Source of the DNA: a virus
IMG/VR virus record: IMGVR_UViG_3300029787_000217
Coordinates: 1 to 31,005 of that record
DNA: 31,005 nucleotides
Direction: 5' to 3' (one strand)
Shown: positions 13,732 to 22,400 of the stretch, piece by piece
Layout of the letters: every line of letters begins with the position of its first letter
How positions within the stretch are numbered: the stretch's first letter is position 1
Translations under genes and position numbers: made by a program
Notes under the pieces: model-generated
What the model saw: only the letters and a program-made list of their open reading frames with translations
What the model was told of the DNA's origin: nothing
Database searches by the model: none

Positions 13732-13958
13732 CATCCCCTTGTAAGTATATTACCCCATCTATCTGTACGAATTATCTGTTTTTTTTCTGTATCTGAAACA
13801 CATGGTAATCCGTCAATATGATGTCTGTATTTTTCGTTACATACTAAACAAGGTTGATGTCTATTATATTTAAAGTCAACTCTTGCCATAAGTTGCTCTA
13901 GTTGTAAAGCAGTTGCTCTACCTTTTTCATTGATTGCCTTTTCCTGTATTTTGTCCAT
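13731..13958 (-). CDS. Zinc-finger-like protein on the opposite strand, 75 aa
   Basis: I start at ATG 13958 (MDKIQEKAINEKGRATALQL), not at 14009, because a TATAAT lies exactly six bases before it and the longer frame would run through that promoter and the opposing gene. After an N-terminal helix the sequence has PCLVCNEKYRHHIDGLPC: Cys-x2-Cys, two His and another Cys, suggesting a metal site. It is the only minus-strand gene right of 12310 and has its own promoter, so it is probably expressed at a different time from its neighbours. Function unknown. Confidence 0.6.
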   Translation of the reverse strand: MDKIQEKAINEKGRATALQLEQLMARVDFKYNRHQPCLVCNEKYRHHIDGLPCVSDTEKKQIIRTDRWGNILTRG

Positions 13959-13964
13959 AATAAC

Positions 13965-13995
13965 ATTATAGAATGAAGAAAATAATAAATTGCAA
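13965..13995 (-). promoter_or_regulatory. Second leaderless-type promoter
   Basis: On the minus strand TTGCAA (13990-13995) precedes TATAAT (13965-13970) by 19 bases, longer than ideal. The -10 lies six bases from the ATG at 13958, the same arrangement as at 5465. No ribosome-binding sequence is present. Confidence 0.45.
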
Positions 13996-14119
13996 GAAAT
14001 GCAATGCATTATATGAGATTACACCTGAAAAGAAAAAGTGTGTTAATCTAGGTTGTACAGAGTATAACAAAATTATTAGGAGACGTAATGTACGGAAAAA
14101 TGAAGAAAAAGAAAAATAG
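13973..14119 (+). CDS. 48-aa zinc-ribbon-like protein
   Basis: The ORF from ATG 13973 reads MKKIINCKKCNALYEITPEK, with C7-x2-C10 and then C23 and C28, followed by a strongly basic tail (IIRRRNVRK). The cysteines fit a small zinc ribbon. No ribosome-binding site is obvious and its start region overlaps the divergent promoter of the minus gene, so expression is uncertain. The composition and the four cysteines argue that it is real. Confidence 0.55.
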   Translation: MKKIINCKKCNALYEITPEKKKCVNLGCTEYNKIIRRRNVRKNEEKEK

Positions 14120-14153
14120 TTCTAAGCGAAAGAAAAAAGGCACTAGATACTAA
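14088..14153 (+). CDS. 21-aa Lys/Arg-rich micropeptide
   Basis: ATG 14088 has AGGAGA four to five bases upstream. The peptide begins MYGKMKKKKNSSKRKKKG and ends TRY; over half its residues are Lys or Arg. It overlaps the end of the 48-aa gene in another frame. It is the first of a run of basic small proteins before the terminase and could bind nucleic acid; that role is inference. Confidence 0.5.
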   Translation: MYGKMKKKKNSSKRKKKGTRY

Positions 14154-14169
14154 ATAGGAAGGTGGAGTA

Positions 14170-14364
14170 ATGCAAAATATATTTCGTAACAGAGATGTTC
14201 TCAAACAATGGGCTATGGACCTATCAGACGCATGTGGTTCACAAATTGTTAAAAGACCACCTGATGTTAAAAAAATTGATGAATTGATAGAACAGTTTGT
14301 TCTTGACTATAATGTTAATATGCAATATATGAATGAGGTTAGAAATGCCGCCGAAGAAGAGTAA
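14170..14364 (+). CDS. Hypothetical 64-aa helical protein
   Basis: ATG 14170 follows GGTGGAG. The protein (MQNIFRNRDVLKQWAMDLSD...) is acidic and probably all-helical, ending AAEEE, in contrast to the basic proteins around it. It overlaps the next gene by 20 bases. No family is recognised. Confidence 0.6.
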   Translation: MQNIFRNRDVLKQWAMDLSDACGSQIVKRPPDVKKIDELIEQFVLDYNVNMQYMNEVRNAAEEE

Positions 14365-14617
14365 ACCTAAAAAAAAACCTATCAATGCAAAGACTAAAGC
14401 AACTTTACAAAAGAAAGCTTCAAAATCTAAATACACTTATGGACAGCTTGCACAAGTTTACCGCAGAGGACAAGGTGCTTATCTATCTAGTGGTAGTAAG
14501 TCTGCTAGCATGGCTGCTTGGGCTATGGGTAGAGTAAACAGTTTTATAAGAGGTGGACACCCTCAGGACAATGATATAAAGAAAAAAGGTAAGAGTCGTG
14601 CCAAGAAAAAAAAGTAA
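14345..14617 (+). CDS. Basic protein resembling DUF5824-type phage proteins, 90 aa
   Basis: Start ATG 14345 is favoured over 14333 because GAGG lies about six bases upstream and MPPKKSKPKKKP is a natural N-terminus. The core YTYGQLAQVYRRGQGAYLSS followed by AWAMGRVNSFIRGG matches the pattern I know from a phage family labelled DUF5824 (Y-x-Q-L...V-Y-x-R-G...W-A-x-x-R-V-x-x-F). Both ends are Lys-rich. Function unknown; virion or DNA association is a guess from charge and from position before the terminase. Confidence 0.6.
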   Translation: MPPKKSKPKKKPINAKTKATLQKKASKSKYTYGQLAQVYRRGQGAYLSSGSKSASMAAWAMGRVNSFIRGGHPQDNDIKKKGKSRAKKKK

Positions 14618-14783
14618 GAGAAAAGTTAAATATGAGAAAGGTGTACCTGCTAAGTATTTACAGAATAAAAAACGTTCTAAAGCGTCTGTGGCACGTGAAA
14701 TTCGAGCTACAGCTAAGGCTTATAAAGAAGGTAGAAGAATAGATTTGAAAAAAGTACAAAAGTCTAGAGCTACAAAAAAATGA
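14598..14783 (+). CDS. Basic 61-aa protein
   Basis: The start is a GTG at 14598 inside the end of the previous gene, with AAGG/AAGAG upstream. The sequence PRKKSKRKVKYEKGVPAKYL is followed by a basic helix (VAREIRATAKAYKEGRRIDL) and a Lys tail. The GVPAKYL and AYKEGRRIDL patterns recall other short phage proteins, but I cannot name the family. It overlaps the next gene by four bases (ATGA). Confidence 0.55.
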   Translation: MPRKKSKRKVKYEKGVPAKYLQNKKRSKASVAREIRATAKAYKEGRRIDLKKVQKSRATKK

Positions 14784-14953
14784 AAGTAAAAGGTATAGAT
14801 TTATCTAAGTTGACTAAAAGACAACAGGAAACTATGAAAAAACATTCTAAACATCATAGTAAAAAACATATGCAGTATATGAAAAACTCTATGCTTAGAG
14901 GAGCTACATTTTCACAAGCACACAAGCGAGCACAGAAAGCTGTTGGTAAGTAA
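14780..14953 (+). CDS. 57-aa His/Lys-rich conserved-type phage protein
   Basis: ATG 14780 overlaps the previous stop and the gene ends overlapping the next start. It reads MKVKGIDLSKLTKRQQETMK, then a His/Lys cluster (KHSKHHSKKH), then helices ending AHKRAQKAVGK. I recall closely similar short proteins next to terminase genes of other phages, always of unknown function. Metal or nucleic-acid binding through the His/Lys cluster is possible. Confidence 0.6.
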   Translation: MKVKGIDLSKLTKRQQETMKKHSKHHSKKHMQYMKNSMLRGATFSQAHKRAQKAVGK

Positions 14954-15243
14954 TGTCACACGCTAATAGAAAAAAATCTTTACTTAAAAAACATGGACTT
15001 AAAGGTGTTAATAAACCTAAGCGTACACCTAAACACCCTAAAAAGTCTCATGTTGTTTTAGCACAAGAAGGACATAATCTTAAACTTATTAGATTTGGTC
15101 AGCAAGGTGTATCAGGAGCAGGTAAAAACCCTAAGTCAGCAAAAGATAAAGCTAGAAAAAAATCTTTTAAAGCCAGGCATGCAAAAAATATTAAGAAGGG
15201 CAAAATGTCCGCAGCATACTGGGCTGATAAAACTAAATGGTAA
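14953..15243 (+). CDS. 96-aa basic protein ending in a KARHAKNI/KMSAAYWA motif
   Basis: The ATG at 14953 is formed with the previous stop (TAATG). The sequence has a Lys-rich N-terminus, SHVVLAQEGHNLKLIRFGQQG (35-55), and a C-terminus KARHAKNIKKGKMSAAYWAD. This last motif recurs, as far as I recall, in many marine podovirus and siphovirus proteins encoded beside the terminase. The role is unknown. It overlaps the terminase start, so the two are translated together; a link with DNA packaging is a reasonable hypothesis. Confidence 0.65.
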   Translation: MSHANRKKSLLKKHGLKGVNKPKRTPKHPKKSHVVLAQEGHNLKLIRFGQQGVSGAGKNPKSAKDKARKKSFKARHAKNIKKGKMSAAYWADKTKW

Positions 15244-17150
15244 ATAATGTAGTTTGCATAGCAGACGAATGTACATCGCCATTACCTCCAGGTAAAACTA
15301 AATATTGTTCACAAAAATGTTATAGAAGAGAATCACAACGTATTTATAGAGCTAAACAAAAAGGTGAAGAATATACACCACCTAAAAAACCTGTTAATGA
15401 ACCTAAGTCTGCAACTGTAAGAAGAGGTGCATTATATAACAAGTTTAAAGATGAAGGATATGCATTAGATTTAATTAACGAAAATATTAATCAACAAGAA
15501 GTAGCAAATGCTTTATCTTGTTCTACTGCACATGTTTCTAGAATGTTAGCTGCATATAGAGAAGATTTACAAAAAGATATACAAGCAAAAGATTGGGAAG
15601 TATCTGATGATGCTAAACAGTCACTAGAAGACTTTGTTAATTTTAGAGATAGATATTTTTTAACAGAACAAGGTGTAACTTTTGAAACTGCAGATTTCCA
15701 TAATAAATGGATTAAATCAATTAATAAAGCTTTACTTGAAGGTGGACAACAAATGATACTAAGTCCTCCTCGTCATGGTAAAACAGAATTACTTATACAC
15801 TTTGTAGTTTGGCTTATATGTAGAAATCCAAACATAAGAATTATGTGGGTTGGTGGTAATGAAGATATTGCTAAAAACTCTGTTTCATCTGTTATAGATA
15901 CATTAGAGAATAACGAAAGACTTAAAGAAGATTTCTGTGGACCAGGTGGTCAATTTAAACCAGCAAGTAGAACAGGTAAGTCTTGGTCACAAAATGGATT
16001 TACTGTTTCTACTAGAACTGTATCTGGTATTAAATCACCTACGATGATAGGCATAGGACGAGGTGGTAAGATTTTATCAAGAGACTGTGACATAATTATT
16101 GCAGATGACATTGAGGACCACAGTTCTACTATGCAACCACGTGCAAGACACAATACTAAAAACTGGTGGACTACTACATTAGGTTCTCGTAAAGAAGAAC
16201 ATACAGCTATGGTGATTATTGGTTCAAGACAACATCCTGATGATTTATATTCTGCTTTATTAGAAAACGAAGCATGGGAAACTATAGTAGAAGAAGCACA
16301 CGATTCTATGTGTACTAAAAATGAATTAGAAGAAGAAGAACATGTTGAGTGTATGTTATGGGGAAGTAAAAGAACTTTTAAATGGTTAATGAATCGTAAA
16401 AGAGATTCTATGACTACAGGTGGTTTAAAGAACTTTGAAATGGTTTATCTTAACAAAGCATTTTCACAAGCAGCTAGATTGTTTAATCCTGAAATGGTAC
16501 AAGAATGTTATAGAGCTGATATGCCTATTGGAACAATACCAGGAGGTTCTTACTTAGTTGCTGGACTTGACCCTGCAGCTACAGGTTACCAAGCAGGTTT
16601 TTTATGGGCAGTAGAAACTGATAGTGGTGAAATTAAACTTACAATGGTTGATTTAGACAACAATCTTGGTGGTGGTCTAGATGAAGCATTTGAATTAATT
16701 AAAAGATGGCATGATATGTATGGATTGTATCACTGGGTTATAGAAGAGAATGGATTTCAAAAAGCTATAAGACAAGACAAAACAATAAAAGAATACTGTA
16801 ATATACAAGGAATTAAATTAGAAGGACACGAAACACATAAGAATAAATGGGATGAGAGATTTGGTGTTACAAGTTTAGCACCTATGTTTAATGAAGGTAT
16901 GATTGATATACCTTTTGCAGATAGCGAAGCACAAGACAAAGCAACATTGTATACAAAACAACTAACCTACTTTGCATCTAAAGGTAAAGGTGGCAAAGGT
17001 TACAAAAGTGACATAGTTATGGCAAGTTGGTTTCCAATGAAGGTAATTAGAACGTTGACAAAATTAACTTATTCTGATATGGGAATCGACTACACTCCTA
17101 GCTTTGATGGTTATAATGGTATACAATGGGATGATATACCTTGGAGATAG
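15237..17150 (+). CDS. terL: Terminase large subunit with N-terminal zinc finger and HTH
   Basis: The 637-residue protein packages DNA into the capsid. The ATPase half has Walker A SPPRHGKTE (176-184), Walker B CDIIIADDIED (284-294) and the coupling segment IIGSRQHPDD. The nuclease half has an RNase H-like set: Asp445 (AGLDPAATG), Glu503/504 (VIEENGFQ) and Asp592 (YKSDIVMASW). Before these lies an unusual 120-residue extension: a four-Cys knuckle (C7, C12, C24, C28) and a helix-turn-helix (about 84-108, NQQEVANALSCSTAHVSRML). No separate small terminase is seen, so this extension may take over DNA recognition. The start overlaps the preceding gene. Confidence 0.93.
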   Translation: MVNNVVCIADECTSPLPPGKTKYCSQKCYRRESQRIYRAKQKGEEYTPPKKPVNEPKSATVRRGALYNKFKDEGYALDLINENINQQEVANALSCSTAHVSRMLAAYREDLQKDIQAKDWEVSDDAKQSLEDFVNFRDRYFLTEQGVTFETADFHNKWIKSINKALLEGGQQMILSPPRHGKTELLIHFVVWLICRNPNIRIMWVGGNEDIAKNSVSSVIDTLENNERLKEDFCGPGGQFKPASRTGKSWSQNGFTVSTRTVSGIKSPTMIGIGRGGKILSRDCDIIIADDIEDHSSTMQPRARHNTKNWWTTTLGSRKEEHTAMVIIGSRQHPDDLYSALLENEAWETIVEEAHDSMCTKNELEEEEHVECMLWGSKRTFKWLMNRKRDSMTTGGLKNFEMVYLNKAFSQAARLFNPEMVQECYRADMPIGTIPGGSYLVAGLDPAATGYQAGFLWAVETDSGEIKLTMVDLDNNLGGGLDEAFELIKRWHDMYGLYHWVIEENGFQKAIRQDKTIKEYCNIQGIKLEGHETHKNKWDERFGVTSLAPMFNEGMIDIPFADSEAQDKATLYTKQLTYFASKGKGGKGYKSDIVMASWFPMKVIRTLTKLTYSDMGIDYTPSFDGYNGIQWDDIPWR

Positions 17151-18884
17151 ATGAAACCGCAAGAAATAATTGAGAGAGCATCCTATCTAAAAAGAATGCA
17201 CGATGATTCTTTAATAGATAGGTCAAGATACAGAGCAATTTTAAATGGTGGAGAAGATGGAATAAGACAATTACTAGGTCCTGGTTTAGATAATAACGAA
17301 TCACATACAATACCAGCACCTAACTTAATGTTGTCTGCTTTAGATAGACTTGCACAAAAGATAGGTAAAACTCCTACATTAGATGTTCATGTAACAAATG
17401 CAAGAGATTCACAAAGAAACAAAGCTAAAAAAGATAAATTAGAAAGAATTATTACTGCATACGACAAGATGCAAGAATTAGAATTACAGTTACCACAAGT
17501 AGCTAGATGGTTACCAGGTTATGGATTTGCAGTATGGGTTATTACTACAAAACCAGATATGAATGGAAACATGTACCCATGTGCAGAATTAAGAAATCCT
17601 TATGACTGTTTTCCAGGATATTACGGCAATAAACAAAAACCACAAGAATTAGCAATTATACAAAAGATTCCAATACAAAATCTTATAAAAATGTATCCAG
17701 AGCTAAAAGCTTATTATGAACAAAAAGATTCAGAGGATACATCATATGACAGTTATAACCTTAGATATACCGATGATGGTAGCTGGGAAAACTCAGATGA
17801 GAACGGTGATGTAATTCTTGAGTATATGAATTTAGAAGGCACATACATTGTTCATGTTGCTTCTAAAAAAATAGTTGATTTTGTACCTAACCCACTTAAG
17901 TCAGGTCCTGCTTTTGTTATTGCTAAAAGATTTAGCTTTGATAGATTACAAGGACAATTTGACCAAGTAGTAGGATTAATGGCTTCTATGGCTAAGATAA
18001 ACATTTTATCTGTAATAGCTATGGAAGATGCAGTATTTACAGAAACAAACATAGTTGGTGAAATAGAGTCAGGTCAATACAGAAAAGGTAGAAATGCAAT
18101 AAACTACTTATCTCCTGGTTCACAAATAGTAAAACCAACTACAAACTTGCCTTATCAATTATTTGAACAAGTAGGTAGATTAGAAAGGCAACTCAGAGTA
18201 GTTGCTGGATATCCAGTTCAAGATGACGCAATATCACCAAACTCATTTGTAACAGGTAGAGGTCTCGAAGAGCTGGAGTCTGGCGTTAGTCAGATGGTTA
18301 ATGAGTATCACACTATTCTTGAGTATGCTTTGCAAGAAGTAGATTCTAAAAGATTAGAGTTAGATGAAGTACTTTTTGGTAAAAAAAGAAAACCAATAAC
18401 AGGAACTTACAAAGGAGCTTCTTTTTCTGAATCATATACCCCTTCTACAGATATAGACATGAACTATATTACAAGAAGAAAGTATGGAGCTATGGCTTCT
18501 TTTGATGCACCTAATAAAATAATTACAGGATTGCAATTATTAAATGCAGGTATTATAGATAGAGAAACATTACAACAAGAGATGGACGGTTTAGAAAACC
18601 TTACACAAATAAACGAAAGAATTACAAAACAAAAAACAGAAGAGATTTTATATCAAATGTTGTTACAGCAATCACAACAAGGTGATAAAGCTGCAATGAT
18701 GGCAGTAGTTGAAATCTACAATAATCCTAAAGATATTGGACAAGTGTTAGAAAAATTCTTTAGTGCATCAGGTGAAGAGCCAAGTCCAGAAGAACAAGCT
18801 TTGTTGCAAAATCAAGCTATGCAACAACAACAAGCAGGTGGACCTCCAAACCTAGCAGCATTGTTAGGAGGAGCAGTTGGCTAG
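17151..18884 (+). CDS. Portal protein
   Basis: This 577-aa protein starts directly after the terminase stop, with GGAG five bases upstream. Size, position after the terminase and features such as the helical start (IIERASYLKRMHDDSLIDRS), APNLMLSALDRLAQKIG and the long C-terminal helices with a Gln-rich tail (QNQAMQQQQAGGPP) fit phage portal proteins. These form the dodecameric ring at the capsid vertex through which DNA passes. No catalytic motif is expected, and the exact portal family cannot be told by eye. Confidence 0.8.
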   Translation: MKPQEIIERASYLKRMHDDSLIDRSRYRAILNGGEDGIRQLLGPGLDNNESHTIPAPNLMLSALDRLAQKIGKTPTLDVHVTNARDSQRNKAKKDKLERIITAYDKMQELELQLPQVARWLPGYGFAVWVITTKPDMNGNMYPCAELRNPYDCFPGYYGNKQKPQELAIIQKIPIQNLIKMYPELKAYYEQKDSEDTSYDSYNLRYTDDGSWENSDENGDVILEYMNLEGTYIVHVASKKIVDFVPNPLKSGPAFVIAKRFSFDRLQGQFDQVVGLMASMAKINILSVIAMEDAVFTETNIVGEIESGQYRKGRNAINYLSPGSQIVKPTTNLPYQLFEQVGRLERQLRVVAGYPVQDDAISPNSFVTGRGLEELESGVSQMVNEYHTILEYALQEVDSKRLELDEVLFGKKRKPITGTYKGASFSESYTPSTDIDMNYITRRKYGAMASFDAPNKIITGLQLLNAGIIDRETLQQEMDGLENLTQINERITKQKTEEILYQMLLQQSQQGDKAAMMAVVEIYNNPKDIGQVLEKFFSASGEEPSPEEQALLQNQAMQQQQAGGPPNLAALLGGAVG

Positions 18885-19119
18885 TCCAGAAAATTTAAAC
18901 TTTGAGTTTGCAAAAATTATTGCTAATAACTATAGCGTAGAAGAACAACCAATGTGGGATGCAAGTTCTGAAGAGTTAAGTCAAGAAGAAAATAATTATG
19001 TATATAAAGATGGAGATGTATTAGATATATTAACTATAGCTTACATACCTAATGTAGGTAGGTTTGACATAGTTATTGTAAGAGAAGATACGGATGGAGG
19101 TATCAATGGCACGTTTTAG
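18877..19119 (+). CDS. Small acidic protein with TTG start
   Basis: This 80-aa ORF starts at a TTG (18877) inside the portal gene end, with AGGAGGAG just upstream. There is no alternative ATG before the conserved-looking part. The protein is acidic (ASSEELSQEENNYVYKDGD) with a C-terminal strand pair (FDIVIVRED). It also overlaps the next gene. Portal-adjacent small proteins can be adaptors or chaperones, but nothing here proves it. Confidence 0.6.
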   Translation: MASPENLNFEFAKIIANNYSVEEQPMWDASSEELSQEENNYVYKDGDVLDILTIAYIPNVGRFDIVIVREDTDGGINGTF

Positions 19120-19447
19120 ACCAGGAAGTAATAAAGGAGAATTTCAATCTGAAAGTTATAGTTCAGCAACAGAATTAGATAATTTACAAGATGGTGCAGA
19201 AATGTTTGTAGAAGAAGCTGCAAATGTACAACTAAGTAATCCTGAACAAGTTCAGAATACAGCACCAGTAGTACAAGATATTTTTAGACAAACAGATAAA
19301 ATAGGCGAATCGTTAGCTGCTAATCAGTTACAGGACCAATATGGCATGGGAGTAATGGAGTCTAATATGATACTTAGAGCAATGTATAGAGTATTGCCAA
19401 GTAAAGATATATTAGCTCTTATGGACGAAGACATATTTCCAGGTTAA
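19106..19447 (+). CDS. Hypothetical 113-aa protein
   Basis: Start ATG 19106 (MARFRPGSNKGEFQSESY) is preferred over 19094 because GGAGG lies five bases before it. The protein has a polar N-terminus and a helical rest, ending in LPSKDILALMDEDIFPG. It lies between portal and giant virion gene with three bases spacing. Minor virion or assembly protein is the likely class; no family is recognised. Confidence 0.6.
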   Translation: MARFRPGSNKGEFQSESYSSATELDNLQDGAEMFVEEAANVQLSNPEQVQNTAPVVQDIFRQTDKIGESLAANQLQDQYGMGVMESNMILRAMYRVLPSKDILALMDEDIFPG

Positions 19448-19450
19448 CGT

Positions 19451-22400
19451 ATGGCTTATAGATGGCAATTTGACGCTCCTTGGGACGATAATGATAATCA
19501 AGATTGGAAAGAAGAGTACTTAGCACAAGCTGCTCAAATGGAGGAATACTTTAGACAGAATCCTCAGATACCACAAAACATGTCTAACATATCTAAAACA
19601 TTTGGTTTCTTACCTAAAGATGTTCAAGTTGCTGGTGCAATGATTGGATTAACTGAAGGCAATTCTGAATGGACTTCTTTAGTAGATAAGTTTATGAATA
19701 AAGAAACTTCTTGGTGGGATAAAACAAAATCTATTACAAGAGGTGCTGTTAGAGGTGCTGTAGTTGGAATGGAGTCTGCATCACAGTTTACAAAAAAATA
19801 CGGTACAGGTTTGATGAAATATTACTCTAAAAGACAAATGAATCCTATGTTAGCCTTCTCAGGTATTGGAACTCTTATACCTTTAATTGACCCAGAAGGT
19901 TTAGCAGAAGTAAGAGCATCTGCAAAAGCACAAGGTCCAACATTAGCAACAAGAGCACTAGAAGAACTTAAAGCAGGTAGAAATGTAAACCTTGGTGAAG
20001 GATATTTTGGTAACTCAACAGTCGCAGAAGATACAGAAATATATAAAGAGTTAGTTGGTAGAGGTGCTGACCCTGAAGAAGTTAGAGGAGTTATACAAGA
20101 TTTTTATGGCAAACCTATATCACAATTAGAGTTTGATAGTAGAGAAGGTGAATCAGGAACTTATAGAGGTAGAAAAGGTACTGTTAAGTTATCTCCTGGT
20201 CGAATTACAGCAGTAGAAGTATTTGAACCAGGCACTAGAGGTTTCAATATTATGTCAGGTATTATTGATGGAGCTTATACAATACTTACAGACCCAACAA
20301 CTTATGTAGGTGCAGGTTTTGCAAAAGCAGGTAAAGTATCAAGAACATTTAATAAAACTCTAGAAAAATCAAATGCTGGTCTTATAGATAAAGCTGTAAG
20401 AAAAGTTGTACATACTCCTACTGCAGATGAATACTTTAATACACAAGTAGGTGACAACATAGCTCAAATGTTTGCAGATTCTAAATCTTATGATGAAGTA
20501 GAAATACTTATGTCTGGAGGAGGAAGAAAGAACAATCAAGTAAAAGATGCTTTGCTATATAAAAAACTTAGAGATACAACTGATAAACAAGAAATTAAAT
20601 CAGTATTATCAGATGCTATAAAAGACCCATTGTCTGGAGTTAATGATAGGTTTGATGCAAATAGTTTATTGTTCAAAGGTTCAATGTCAAGATTAGGTGC
20701 AGGACTTAGATACGGAGATAAGAACGCAGCAGCAGGTTATAAAACAGCTATGAGATTAAATGGACAAAATAGTTTGTTTAATAGATTGTTTGATGAGTTC
20801 CCAGCACCACAACTTAGCACAGGAAATTTAAATGACACATTCTTTGAATTAAAAGACTGGATGAAGTTTTCTAAAGTAGATGATGATGTAGCTAATAAAG
20901 CATTAGATAGAATAGCAGATGCAATAACAGACGATACATTAAAAGAATTAGAAGGATTACCTGCAGACTTACAAAAATTAAATATGGTACTTGATATATA
21001 TTCAGGAGAAGGTGGAGTGTTAAGACACGTCATGGATAAATATGAAGCACTAGGTTTACCAAAAGAAGTTGTTAATCAAGTTGGAAAGTTTGTTGCATCA
21101 GTAGATGAAGCACGTAAATATTTTTATACAAAGTATGGAGAGGAAGCTTGGTCAGGACAAAAGATAGATATAGAAGATACTCTTGGTAATGATTTATTTA
21201 AAGTAGATTTTTCATTAAAAGAATCAATTGGTGCATTAAATAGAATTGTAGATGAAGTAAATCTAAATATAAAAGGTGTAAAGAACAATCAACAATTACA
21301 GCAATTGTTTGTAGATGAAGTAGAAGGTGTAGGTAGAATATCAGCAGATATTGCAGAAGCAGATATCATACCTAATAAAATTATATCAGGTGGTAATACT
21401 GGTGTAGATTTAGAAGCTTTACGCGTTGGCAAAGAATTAGGTTTAGAGACAGGTGGTAGAGGTACACCAGGTCTTAATACATCAAGTCAAGGTGTTAAGT
21501 CAGGAAGATATGATGATTTATCTGGTGAGTTAACAGAGTTAGGTTTAGATGACCCTAAACAATTTGAAATAGACCAATTAAAAAAACAACAGTTATCTGA
21601 AGAACGTCAAGCATTATCTGCACAAAACAAAAGGTCAGCACTTACTGTTACTCTTTCTCAAATAAGAATAGAAGGGGAAAAAGCTGCAGCAACACTAAAA
21701 GGATTTCAAAGAGGTAAAAAAGCTTTATCTAAATTATCACCTTCTGCTTCTGAAGAAGATATATTAAAAAGAATAAAAGTAGCTATTGCTGCTAGAGAAT
21801 CATTACAGAAATTAAATATTACTTTACAAGGCAAACAAACTAGAGGAGTTACACAAGCAGGTAAAAGAATAAAAGAAACATCTGTACAAGTTCCTAATGA
21901 TGAAATAAATATACTAGATGAAATATCAGGATTAGAAGTACAAACAAGAATACTTAGACACGTACGTGGTCTTAAAGAAACTGCAAAAGGTGTAGATTAC
22001 GAAGATTTTGATATGATTGGTTTTCAAAAAGATATGAAACGTATCAACAAAGAAGAAGTTACTTTGACAGATGCTCTTGCTAAAAGAAGAAGTCAGTATA
22101 AAGCAAGACAAAAAGATTTAAATGATACTAAACGAGAAAAGAAAATTGAAAAAATACAAAAAGAAATTAATGATTTAGAAAGAGCTGATTACGGAGATGC
22201 TATGCCTGAAGGTAAATTCTTTGTAAGAAGAAGTATACAAAATGTAGTTGATTCAGATGTAACAGTTATTGTTTATAACTCTGCTACAGCTCCTGCAGGA
22301 AAAGGAACTAGAGGTACATTTAACTATGCACAAAGAGGTAACTGGAATACTAATGCAAAAGTTAAACCAGGTATATATCCTAAAGGAGATAAACCTTTAA

